A model generated the notes under the pieces. The model saw only the letters and a list, made by a program, of their open reading frames with translations, was not told the DNA's origin and searched no databases. Shown here one piece after another: positions 43,045 to 50,897 of a stretch of 64,000 nucleotides of DNA (position 1 is the first letter of the stretch; each line of letters begins with the position of its first letter). Position numbers and translations under genes: made by a program. Location: positions 62,001 through 126,000 of the forward strand of contig NZ_WQPN01000066.1 in the NCBI RefSeq assembly GCF_018785315.1, written 5' to 3'. This DNA is from Clostridium sp. MCC353 (GTDB lineage Bacteria; Bacillota; Clostridia; Lachnospirales; Lachnospiraceae).

Positions 43045-43692
43045 TTATACACGCTCTGGTCCGGTTTTCACTGATTTCACGGCACGTTTTGACGACGTGC
43101 TGTGAATGATGATGCTGACTCTCTTGTAAACCAGGGCGGTAATCAGAGATACCACCGCGGCCTTTACAATATTGAAGGGGCCTACCGCCAGCACAGCAAA
43201 TGTCCATACATTGGAGATGGCCGGATTAATGGCCGCGCCTGCGGCGATGATCGTATCCAGCGGCATGAAATTGGAGTAGAATGGAAGCATGATAAGGGCA
43301 TTTAAGATTACGGCCACAACGGTCATGACCACAGTGCCTGCTGCCAAGCCGATGACCGCACCTTTTTTCGTCTTTTTAATTTTGTAGATAATCCCCGCCG
43401 GAAGCACGAGAGCACATCCAACGCAGAAATTCGCAAATTCTCCCACAAATCCTGTGCTGGTTGGTTTTAAAACCAATTTCACCAGAATTTTCACAAGCTC
43501 TATCACAACGCCAGCTACAGGGCCTAACGCAAAGGTTCCCACCAAAACCGGCACTTCGCTGATATCCAGTCCGTAAAAAGACGGCGCTATAAACGGCAGC
43601 GGAACCTCGAATAACATGAGCACCGCGGCTAAGGCGCCGAACATGGCCATAAGGGTTACATTTTTGATGTTGAGCAATTGATTCTGTTTCAT
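43045..43692 (-). CDS. ribU: Riboflavin ECF transporter S component RibU
   Basis: A 215-residue membrane protein with about six segments. FYGLDISEVPVLVGTFALGP and GVVIELVKILVKL are typical of RibU, the riboflavin-binding subunit that works with the shared EcfT-EcfA1-EcfA2 module encoded elsewhere. An FMN riboswitch and terminator lie in its leader, which confirms the vitamin. The C-terminal tail is Lys/Arg-rich. Confidence 0.93.
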   Translation of the reverse strand: MKQNQLLNIKNVTLMAMFGALAAVLMLFEVPLPFIAPSFYGLDISEVPVLVGTFALGPVAGVVIELVKILVKLVLKPTSTGFVGEFANFCVGCALVLPAGIIYKIKKTKKGAVIGLAAGTVVMTVVAVILNALIMLPFYSNFMPLDTIIAAGAAINPAISNVWTFAVLAVGPFNIVKAAVVSLITALVYKRVSIIIHSTSSKRAVKSVKTGPERV

Positions 43693-43793
43693 TTTTCTTT
43701 CCTCCTACATGGTTGTAAGTTCATCTTGTCTGAGGAATTGCAATTACGGGATGGGGGATTGGCTTTTTTGCTCTTCTGCTTTAAATCTGAAAA

Positions 43794-43827
43794 CAAAAAA
43801 ATCCCCGGACATCAAAAATATCCGGGG
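43794..43827 (-). terminator. Riboswitch-controlled terminator before ribU
   Basis: On the minus strand CCCCGGATA and TGTCCGGGG pair and are followed by ATTTTTTTG. It lies between the FMN aptamer and the ribU start and forms the off-state structure. Confidence 0.88.
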
Positions 43828-43861
43828 CCTGTTATCTACCGCACTTTACCACTCTTGCAAT

Positions 43862-43974
43862 TTCTTCTCTCATCCAGACTATACTGTCGGTTCCGGAATT
43901 TCACCAGATCAGCCACAAAATGTGGGTCGCGGACTATGACCGCCGGTAGGGAATCACACCCTGCCCCGAAGAAC
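43862..43974 (-). promoter_or_regulatory. FMN riboswitch (RFN element)
   Basis: The minus strand carries the conserved RFN blocks in order: CGGGGCAGGGTG, GATTCCCTACCGGCGGT, GTCCGCGACCC, GGTGAAATTCCGGAACCGAC, then AGTCTGGATGAGAGAAG. These form the six-helix FMN aptamer. It is followed by a terminator and then ribU, so FMN should switch off riboflavin uptake by premature termination. Confidence 0.96.
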
Positions 43975-44116
43975 TTATATTTTATTTTATAGTTGCATAA
44001 TAGCATATATATGGGGGGAATACAAGTATTTTAACGTATTTTTGCATTATCATTTTGACTACATTTATTGCGTAACTATCCTTTTCTATATCATGACATG
44101 TCTCAAAACTCCAACA

Positions 44117-44443
44117 CTAACCAGCAGCCCCCATCTGAGTTACCTTACGATATGGCTCTACTCGGTTTCGGCGAAACTTACATAACTCCTCTACTGGGAT
44201 TTCCATCTCTTTTTCAGTCCGTTCTATCACGTTGACGTTCTGGTTTTGATTGTTTTTCTCCCAAAACTCTATAAATTGTTTTTGGGCAGCATCGAAATTA
44301 TCTGTTATTAATGTAACTGGGCAGCTTACAGTCAACGTTGTTTCACTTACCGGCTTCTGACTTCCACTGCATCCGGACAATGACGCAATAGCAATAACGA
44401 TAGTAATCATGGCGACATTGTCTCTAAAATTTCTTTGTATCAT
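44117..44443 (-). pseudogene. Truncated lipoprotein, probably a solute-binding-protein relic
   Basis: The frame encodes 108 residues: a lipobox LSGCSG near residue 19, then TTLTVSCPVTLITDNFDAAQ and VIERTEKEMEIPVEEL. This resembles the first 80 residues of a family 1 binding protein, where E/I-PVEEL would continue into a Gly-rich GPD motif. Instead it switches to CKFRRNRVEPYRKVTQ and stops. No remainder is visible downstream. It may still be expressed as a small lipoprotein. The relic reading is inferred. Confidence 0.5.
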
Positions 44444-44681
44444 GTGTAATCCTCCCATTCGTTTAATTTTTTCCAGTATAAAATAAAACTATATACCTGA
44501 CAAATTGCAGTTTGCAATAATTATATAGTTTTTGTCTATAATTTCAGATTTTATTGTTTATTTCCACCATGATTACTTTATTTATAGTCTTCATCACTAT
44601 ATCTATCCCAAATAACAATTTCTCTGTTCCTATATTTTATTTTAAACTTGTATTCAAATAAAACAATGGAGGGATACGCAA
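44444..44681. other. AT-rich spacer with nested palindrome
   Basis: About 240 bases of low GC. Near 44488-44532 the arms AAAACTATATA and TATATAGTTTT enclose ATTGCA / TGCAAT. It may be an operator or a weak terminator. No gene is seen. Confidence 0.4.
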
Positions 44682-45373
44682 ATGCCAACAGGTATTATTA
44701 TCAACTGTTTTTCTGTCCTTACGGGCGCACTCTCCGGATGTGCCCTGGGGAGATTTTTCTCAAATAAATTCAAAGATACTATAACCATCATTCTGGGACT
44801 CAGTGCTTTTTCTATCGGTATTAACAACTTAATCAAAGCGCTTCATATGCCGCCTATTATTCTCTCCATTGTTTTTGGAACTGCGATTGGGCAGTTCTTA
44901 CATATTGAAGAAAACATCATTTATTTTTTTGAATGGCTCCTCAGCAAACTTTCACATGAAAAACATGGTGTTGATACCCATTCTTTTGTTACAGTAGTTG
45001 TACTTTTTTCGCCAGTGGGTTTGGTATTTTTGGTGTTTTTGGTGTTTTTACAGAAGGGCTCAGCGGCGATTCCTCCATACTGATCTCAAAATCAGTTCTG
45101 GACTTCTGCACCGCATTTATTTTTGCCAGTACACTTGGAATAACCGTAAGCTTTATCGTGATTCCGCAGATATTTATATTTCTTGCACTTTTTTTCCTGT
45201 CACACATTATTGAACCAATGATCACCTCCTCTGTTTTAATGGATTTTATGGCTTGTGGCGGAATATTAACTATAGCCGCCGGACTGCGAATTGCCAAAAT
45301 CAAAGCCATTCCGATTGCCGACATGATACCTGCACTGATATTAATTATCCCACTTTCTTTTTTATGGAAGTAG
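44682..45373 (+). pseudogene. DUF554 membrane protein, frameshifted
   Basis: The first 110 codons read as the N-terminal part of a DUF554 protein (GIIINCFSVLTGALSGCALG, ALHMPPIILSIVFGTAIGQF). At the T-run in CTTTTTTCG (45003-45011) the frame is lost and stops at 45083. The other part continues from about 45008 in the -1 frame (FASGFGIFG, then TEGLSGDSSILISKSVLDF, to IIPLSFLWK and a stop at 45373). One added base would restore the usual LFCASG. A 9-base tandem duplication GGTGTTTTT lies just after. A sequencing error in the T-run cannot be excluded. Confidence 0.75.
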
Positions 45374-45446
45374 ATTGGTACGATGGCATCATATTTCATC
45401 AATGAAATCTACGGAGTGCGTACATTCAGATCCTTCCTTGACCTAA

Positions 45447-45620
45447 AAATATGGTGTAACCCCTATCCTTGAGGGCCTCAGGAGATGTAAATGTAATCTT
45501 TTGGAGCAAAACCTGTATCTTTTTGATTATTATGATGAGATTCTTCAGGACATAAAAAATCTTCTTGGGATTGATTTCAGCAAGAAGTACCGCATTCTGA
45601 GCGAGATAAAAAGGGTGTAA
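45447..45620 (+). pseudogene. C-terminal fragment of an unidentified protein
   Basis: An open frame without start codon encodes LEGLRRCKCNLLEQNLYLFD and continues YYDEILQDIKNLLGIDF, ending in SKKYRILSEIKRV and TAA. It reads like a real helical C-terminus rather than chance sequence. I do not recognise the parent protein; a transposase or resolvase tail is possible. A stop codon lies directly upstream at 45444. Confidence 0.4.
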
Positions 45621-45650
45621 AGCCCTTAAACTCCATAGACTTTACACCTT
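45606..45650 (-). terminator. Terminator after the repeat coiled-coil gene
   Basis: On the minus strand GGTGTAAAG and CTTTACACC pair and are followed by CTTTTTATC, 13 bases after the stop of the coiled-coil gene. Its right arm overlaps the end of the protein fragment on the other strand. Confidence 0.75.
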
Positions 45651-45662
45651 ATAACTGTGATG

Positions 45663-46187
45663 TTATTTAATTCTTTTCAATTCTGCAGTGTTTTGAATCG
45701 TTTGATTTTTGAAAATCTCAACTACTGTACACAAACGTTCAATCCTTTCATCAATTTCCGTATTCTTTTCCATCTGCTTTTCGTAAAATTCTAAGGTTAA
45801 GTCACGATGGGATTCCACAGTTGCTTGTAGATTATCTACCTTGGTTTCTAGATTATCTACCTTGGTTTCCAGATTATCTACCTTGGTTTCCAGATTATCT
45901 ACCTTGGTTTCCAGATTATCCACCTTGGTTTCTAGATTATCCACCTTGGTTTCTAGATTATCTACCTTGGTTTCCAGATTATCCACCTTGGTTTCTAGAT
46001 TATCTACCTTGGTTTCCAGATTATCCACCTTGGTTTCCAGATTATCTACCTTGGTTTCCAGATTATCCACCTTGGTTTCCAGATTATCCATCTTGGTTTC
46101 TAGATTACCCAGCCTATCATTAACGGGATTTAATGATTCTTCCATTAAATTCTTGATAGCCTGTAAATCCTCATTTGTCAGCGCCAT
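45663..46187 (-). CDS. Coiled-coil protein with 13 heptad-like tandem repeats
   Basis: A 174-residue protein. The first 27 residues (TNEDLQAIKNLMEESLNPVN) precede 13 copies of LETKVDN (one reads LETKMDN), then LQATVESHRDLTLEFYEKQM and a helical tail ending in ELKRIK. Each repeat is one heptad with Leu and Val at core positions, so a long straight coiled coil is expected. No signal peptide or membrane segment. Small proteins with this N-terminus are common in Lachnospiraceae, often with one or two heptads; here the number is expanded. Function unknown. Confidence 0.82.
   Translation of the reverse strand: MALTNEDLQAIKNLMEESLNPVNDRLGNLETKMDNLETKVDNLETKVDNLETKVDNLETKVDNLETKVDNLETKVDNLETKVDNLETKVDNLETKVDNLETKVDNLETKVDNLETKVDNLQATVESHRDLTLEFYEKQMEKNTEIDERIERLCTVVEIFKNQTIQNTAELKRIK
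45841..46113. repeat. 21-base tandem repeat, 13 copies
   Basis: The phrase TTGGTTTCYAGATTATCYACC recurs every 21 bases from 45841 to the copy starting 46093, with only C/T variation at two positions and one A-for-C change. The near identity implies recent expansion or ongoing slippage. All copies are in frame with the coiled-coil gene. Confidence 0.95.
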
Positions 46188-46722
46188 ATTATCACCTGCC
46201 TATGTTTTGGTTTCGTATTTTAATGATATAAGTATATCATAGGTGATGATGAAAAGTCTAATTGAACCTATCAATGGTACAGTACTGTTTCATAAAGATT
46301 TTTTATTGCTTGTTATGACTGTTTTATTTGCTGAGATGCGGCAGATGGCTTGTAAAATTAATTTCTCATTTTCACTGTCACTTTTTCCTACTAAAGCAAT
46401 TTGTTTTCCTGATACTATATCTAATGATAAATTATTAATAACATATTTTTTATCTTCATAAGCATAACATATATAAAATAAAGGAGGACAAAGCCTTAAT
46501 ATATCTTAGACTTTCCCCCTTTATACTCGATAATTATTATAGATATCCCCACGGTTTCCGGCATCAACAACGCAAATAATATACTAGATAATCCGATAAT
46601 TTCCAACACGTGAACGGTAAAACCAAGCGGCGATACCGTTCAAGAAATCTCCCTGACTAATGTTTCCATGCATCGTGTAGTACTACTCAATAGCAATTAC
46701 CACAGCAGAAGCATCATCCCCC
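46188..46722. other. AT-rich region with a gene relic
   Basis: In these 535 bases the only recognisable content is the ABC-ATPase relic at 46290-46475. The remainder, 46500-46720, has short hydrophobic frames on the minus strand that I could not match to a family. A 72-codon plus-strand frame at 46243-46461 is antisense to the relic and not supported. Confidence 0.5.
46290..46475 (-). pseudogene. Relic of an ABC transporter ATPase
   Basis: The minus strand reads AYEDKKYVINNLSLDIVSGK and then QIALVGKSDSENEKLILQAI before a TGA at 46290. This matches the start of an ABC nucleotide-binding domain: a Y-loop-like phrase, then a ruined Walker A, where GKSGSGKST would be expected. The signature and Walker B are gone. 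No start codon or ribosome site remains. It is probably left from a peptide or drug exporter. Confidence 0.6.
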
Positions 46723-48399
46723 TCATCGTTCATTATACCGCTTCAACGCCGTATTCTGAATTTCTATGGCCCGGTCAATCCCCAGCTTTTTAATATTTTC
46801 CACATAATTATCGAACGTATCAAGGCTTTCCTGTCCCATGATGTATTTGATTGTCATCTCATCACGGTAAGTTTGGACCTGATTCATGATTGTGGCAAAT
46901 TCTTTACTCTCGTCGCTGTTTGGCGTAATAGGCGGAAGGAGATGTTTTCTGGCGTCCGTATCCGGCCAAATCTTATATCTTGCTTCTAACTGTTCCGGCA
47001 GTTCCATGGTCTGCTCTGGCACTCTGGCATCTGCAATGTGAGGCCCTCCTTGAACGTTCATTGTATAAGCGCCTAATGCGCTTTTTACAGTCCAGCCTTC
47101 CTGGTTCTTCATAATTGTATCCGTAAATTTGGGATATGAGTCAACAATATCATAGGTAAGGCCTTCGGTTCCAAAATTAGTAAACATGTGGCCTTCTTCG
47201 CCATACATATAGTCCATCAGCCGGGCCGCCCTCTCAACATCTTCGCAGGAGGTGGTAATTGCCACTGAGCTGATTCCGGAATACCGGTTTTCACAACACC
47301 CGCTTTGAGGCCTCTGCCCCTCTTCCAATGTAGGCCATGGAACGGCTACTAATGAAAAATCAGGGTTATCCTTTCTTCCTGCCACAATCCATGCTCCCAT
47401 ATTTCCCTCAGTCAGTCCTACAGACGCTCCTGCCTGTCCGGACGTAACTTTTGCAGCCACCTGATCCTTTTTTAAGCTGACCAGATCGATATCCACCAAA
47501 CCTTCCTGATACCATGCAGAAAAAGTTTCCAGGTAGTTTTTGTATCCTTCTTCAATGCTTCCGTAATGTACATTTCCGTCATCTCCCAGATAGAAATCAA
47601 CGGATATTACGTTTGCCAGGGCTATCGGATTAGCTGCTCCGATTCTTCTGTCCGTATAAGCATAGGACAGGGGCGCACTGGCGCCTTTCTTCTCCTTAAA
47701 TGTCTTTAAAACCGTATGCCATTCTTCCACTGTGGACGGCACTTCCAGATTCAGTTCTTCCAACCAGTCACCGCGCATCATCGGGCCGATCAATATGGTC
47801 TCAGCTTCCCCCCGGATCATAGGAAATGCGTAGTACTGACCCTCGTCTGTCTTTATCATCCGGTCGATATCAGGATTTTCCTGCAGATAGACTTTTAAGT
47901 TTGGGCAGTACTGGTCGATGATATCGTTCAGAGGCTGAACCACGCCGTCTGATATGGCCTTTTGAGGGCCTCCCGGATAGCTGACCAGCCAATTATACTC
48001 CATGAGATCCGGCAGATCGCCATCTGCCAGCACCAGTCCGAACTGCTCCGTTTCCTGCCCTGTGGGTGGGTGAAGGAATTCGATCTCCACTCCCGTCCGT
48101 TCCGTCATTTCTTTGACAAACGGCGTATCCTCCAGTGTGGTAAAATGAAGAGAAATATTATTGTTCAGTACTTTCCACCAGGTAAGTTTATCTCCCGTTT
48201 CCATAGGGTAACTGAATTCGCCGTTTTTTGTACCTTCTGTCTCAAGGGCGCTCTCTTCCTGTGACACACTCTCTGTCTTAGGCGCTCCTTTTTCCTGTGA
48301 TGTGCCTTCAGCGGTTTTAGCCGTATTTTGCCCTGCGCACCCTCCCATAAGGGCCGCCGCGCCTATAGCCATACACAGTTTCATTATTCTTCGTTTCAT
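46723..48399 (-). CDS. LplA-type solute-binding lipoprotein of the sulfated-glycan locus
   Basis: A 558-residue receptor, longer than usual, as in the LplA/YtcQ group. The lipobox is LMGGC near residue 21, followed by a Glu/Ser/Thr linker. LTWWKVLNNNISLHFTTLED, EIEFLHPPTGQETEQFGLVL and DLPDLMEYNWL are typical. It probably delivers oligosaccharides to the LplB/LplC-type permeases encoded 7 kb away at the other end of the locus. It has its own promoter with a regulatory site shared with the permease operon. Confidence 0.88.
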   Translation of the reverse strand: MKRRIMKLCMAIGAAALMGGCAGQNTAKTAEGTSQEKGAPKTESVSQEESALETEGTKNGEFSYPMETGDKLTWWKVLNNNISLHFTTLEDTPFVKEMTERTGVEIEFLHPPTGQETEQFGLVLADGDLPDLMEYNWLVSYPGGPQKAISDGVVQPLNDIIDQYCPNLKVYLQENPDIDRMIKTDEGQYYAFPMIRGEAETILIGPMMRGDWLEELNLEVPSTVEEWHTVLKTFKEKKGASAPLSYAYTDRRIGAANPIALANVISVDFYLGDDGNVHYGSIEEGYKNYLETFSAWYQEGLVDIDLVSLKKDQVAAKVTSGQAGASVGLTEGNMGAWIVAGRKDNPDFSLVAVPWPTLEEGQRPQSGCCENRYSGISSVAITTSCEDVERAARLMDYMYGEEGHMFTNFGTEGLTYDIVDSYPKFTDTIMKNQEGWTVKSALGAYTMNVQGGPHIADARVPEQTMELPEQLEARYKIWPDTDARKHLLPPITPNSDESKEFATIMNQVQTYRDEMTIKYIMGQESLDTFDNYVENIKKLGIDRAIEIQNTALKRYNER

Positions 48400-48434
48400 C
48401 GTTAACTCCCCTCTCTGTCATATTAGATGTCCCC

Positions 48435-48489
48435 ATTATAAACACAAAATCCCTTATTTTTATATCGGAAAAATCTAAAAAACATCAGA
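48435..48489 (-). promoter_or_regulatory. Promoter and direct-repeat activator site of the binding-protein gene
   Basis: On the minus strand the -10 TATAAT is at 48440-48435. Upstream lie TCTGATG (48489-48483) and TCCGATA (48469-48463), two direct half-sites 20 bases apart, separated by T-rich sequence. The same layout with the same spacing precedes the permease operon at 57402-57455. Direct repeats two helical turns apart beside a weak -35 fit an AraC-type activator, here the YesN-like protein. Confidence 0.65.
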
Positions 48490-48496
48490 CAATCTT

Positions 48497-50776
48497 TCAT
48501 TTTTGCTTTTTTTGCCCAGGTGTAATGCCCTTTTTCTTTTTATAAATGCGAATCAGATAGGTGCTGTCCCTAAATCCGGCCCGTTTGGCAACTTCCACAA
48601 CGCTCATTCCCTGTTCCAGAAGCCGTTCCGCCTCTAATAAGCGCACATTATTTATGTATTCCAGCAGACTGCTGCCGGTTTGTTTTTTATAAATAGCCGA
48701 TAAATAGGATGGGGTCATATTAAAATGCAGGCCGGTCTGAGATACATTGAGGTCCGGATTTTTGAAATTTTCTAAGATAAATTCCTGAATCTTTCTGCTC
48801 AACTCCTTATCTTTCCCCGTGTCCGACTGCAGTTCACGGATTTTACCGCAGATATTTTCAATTAGCGACAGGAATAAAGGTTCCAGTTGATTTAAGGGCA
48901 GTTTAGCTGATATCTTTTCCATCACATTGCTGTCCTCCAATGCGCTGTGATACCCTCCTGCATCCGCCGCCTTTAGAATCGTGCCCAATAAATCAAACAT
49001 CAGACATTGGTATACGGTAAGCGAAATTTCTCCTGAAAGGTTTTGCTCTAACATTCTTTTCAACTGATTTTGGGCTATTTCCTGGTTTCCAGCTTCCACG
49101 GCATTAAACAGCTTCTGGTCAAGCTGCGCATTATAGCGGTATTTCTGATCCCAGCCGCACACATCTTCATAACAGATCAGGTTGTCCTCCAAAAGTGAAA
49201 TATAACCCTCTATCTCACACGTGTCCGCATAGGATTTAAATATTTCATTTTTCCTGCTGTAAGTCCCTCCCAGAAGTGCGGTTACAACATAGCCGAATTT
49301 GTCTTCGATCAGATCCAGAGTACAATGCACCAATTCCCGGATCTGTTCCAGCCTGCCCATTTCACTGAAATTGACAATTCCTACCTTCCGTTCGCCCACA
49401 TGAACCATATAGATTTGAAAACCCTCTGCTTCTTCTATTAATTCTGTAAATATATTTTCAAGTATGAACTGAACAAGAACCTGTTCTTCCGCATTTTTAT
49501 TATTTATAAAAATAAACTGAACCACCGCATAATACGGATATTCAAAAAATATCTGGTTTTTCTTTAAATTATCATTTAAACCGGCTGTATAGGTATTCTC
49601 CAGAAGCTGAAGAAGGTAATACTGTTTTAACTCTCTCCGGTTCTGTTTTAATATTTTCATCGCATTTACACGTTCTTTAAAAAACTGTTCCATCTGCTCC
49701 TGGAGCCATTGGTAATTATCTTCATTTTTTTGAGGGGCTCTCGTCTCATTATGGGTTTTAAACTGCGCAATGAGATCCCACAATATCTTCACCGGATGGT
49801 AATGCTTTTTGGTAAGGATTCCGGCCACGATAAATCCGATAATAATACACCCAAACAGGGTAATAAAATAATATCTCTGCATTTGATCCGCATTGGCTTC
49901 AATCAGTTTCTTCGGCATCAGCATATAATACTTCCAGCCACTGTCTGCTGATTGTTTAACCATAGCGGCATATTTATCATTCTTAAATTCCGTCTCAATA
50001 TAGTTATCCCTGGTGTCTTCCATATCAACAATCCCCTGGAGGTAATCTTCATATTGGATATTATCGGTTCCGCACAGTATCTGGCCGCCCCGGTCTTCTA
50101 TCAAGACCGTAGCCTGATCCATCCACCGGATTGACTCCACCAGTGTTTTTAAAGCCTCATTTTTAAACACTACTACTACCGTATAATTGGGATCCCCAAT
50201 TCTTGCAGCGCCCGGTTCGCTTATTAAACACAGGGTATTCCCCGCCCCATTTAGAACGGGCAGGCTCAGACACTCTTTATAATGAAAGGCGCCTAATTGC
50301 TCCTGCAGCTCACCAACAGGCATCCCCTTCCCAAAATAAACATCGCAGTAAAAGTCAAAATCCATAACCCCCTGTCTTCCCGCAATCCGATTACTATCAT
50401 TAAAATATACAAAAATATCTTCAATACGCTGTTCAAAGCCATAGGATCTTTGCAGATTCTGAGACAATTGATATAATTCATAGGAAACAGAGGCCTCATC
50501 TTCATTCTGTGCATTCAGAACCCTTTGGATGGACTCCATCTGAGTTGTGCCCAAAGCCATCTGCCAAATATTCCCCATATAGGAATCCACTTGGTCGCTA
50601 ATGCTTACAAGCATCTGCTTGGTCATAGTCTCAGACTGTTGTGTTACCAGCTTTTTGTTATAAATATGAAGAAATGCTCCAAAAATAAGGGGAATCACTA
50701 AAATAACCAGATATGACAGCAGAATCATATAATACTTCTCTTTTTTAGCCCCATTTTTCTTTAAACAGATTCTCAT
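48497..50776 (-). CDS. Membrane-bound YesN-like AraC-family regulator
   Basis: A 759-residue regulator. A first membrane segment (about 18-38, YLVILVIPLIFGAFLHI) and a second (about 300-322, FITLFGCIIIGFIVAGIL) bracket an extracellular sensor region of the Cache type. A cytoplasmic part follows, ending in a double helix-turn-helix of AraC type (residues 660-757: NVSQTGLHFNMTPSYLSAIY, SVVEVAKRAGFRDSTYLIRI). Such one-component sensors activate nearby glycan-uptake operons. It sits between the sulfatase operon and the binding-protein gene; the ligand may be a sulfated oligosaccharide. Confidence 0.9.
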   Translation of the reverse strand: MRICLKKNGAKKEKYYMILLSYLVILVIPLIFGAFLHIYNKKLVTQQSETMTKQMLVSISDQVDSYMGNIWQMALGTTQMESIQRVLNAQNEDEASVSYELYQLSQNLQRSYGFEQRIEDIFVYFNDSNRIAGRQGVMDFDFYCDVYFGKGMPVGELQEQLGAFHYKECLSLPVLNGAGNTLCLISEPGAARIGDPNYTVVVVFKNEALKTLVESIRWMDQATVLIEDRGGQILCGTDNIQYEDYLQGIVDMEDTRDNYIETEFKNDKYAAMVKQSADSGWKYYMLMPKKLIEANADQMQRYYFITLFGCIIIGFIVAGILTKKHYHPVKILWDLIAQFKTHNETRAPQKNEDNYQWLQEQMEQFFKERVNAMKILKQNRRELKQYYLLQLLENTYTAGLNDNLKKNQIFFEYPYYAVVQFIFINNKNAEEQVLVQFILENIFTELIEEAEGFQIYMVHVGERKVGIVNFSEMGRLEQIRELVHCTLDLIEDKFGYVVTALLGGTYSRKNEIFKSYADTCEIEGYISLLEDNLICYEDVCGWDQKYRYNAQLDQKLFNAVEAGNQEIAQNQLKRMLEQNLSGEISLTVYQCLMFDLLGTILKAADAGGYHSALEDSNVMEKISAKLPLNQLEPLFLSLIENICGKIRELQSDTGKDKELSRKIQEFILENFKNPDLNVSQTGLHFNMTPSYLSAIYKKQTGSSLLEYINNVRLLEAERLLEQGMSVVEVAKRAGFRDSTYLIRIYKKKKGITPGQKKQK

Positions 50777-50897
50777 ACCATCCCCCTTTTCCTTTCTCCC
50801 CTTCCCCCATGCCGAAGCTCTTTCTGCCCAGGCACGCGCTGATATCTGAATTATATCAGCACACCCACTTCCGGGGAAGGAAAAACTTAAAATTCCA

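Noticed and set aside
45003-45020. Programmed -1 frameshift in the DUF554 gene
   Set aside because: The T-run does not form a proper X-XXY-YYZ slippery heptamer in the reading frame and no downstream pseudoknot is evident; mutation or sequencing error is simpler.
45841-46113. CRISPR array
   Set aside because: The repeats are directly adjacent without spacers and encode a protein; no cas gene is nearby.
45821-46242. Open plus-strand frames through the repeat array (products of the WFLDYLP and VSRLSTL kind)
   Set aside because: They are forced open by the 21-base period of the array on the opposite strand; no start signals support them.
44682-46722. Intact insertion sequence or prophage in the decayed island
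   Set aside because: No transposase, integrase or terminal inverted repeats could be recognised; only one short unidentified C-terminal fragment.
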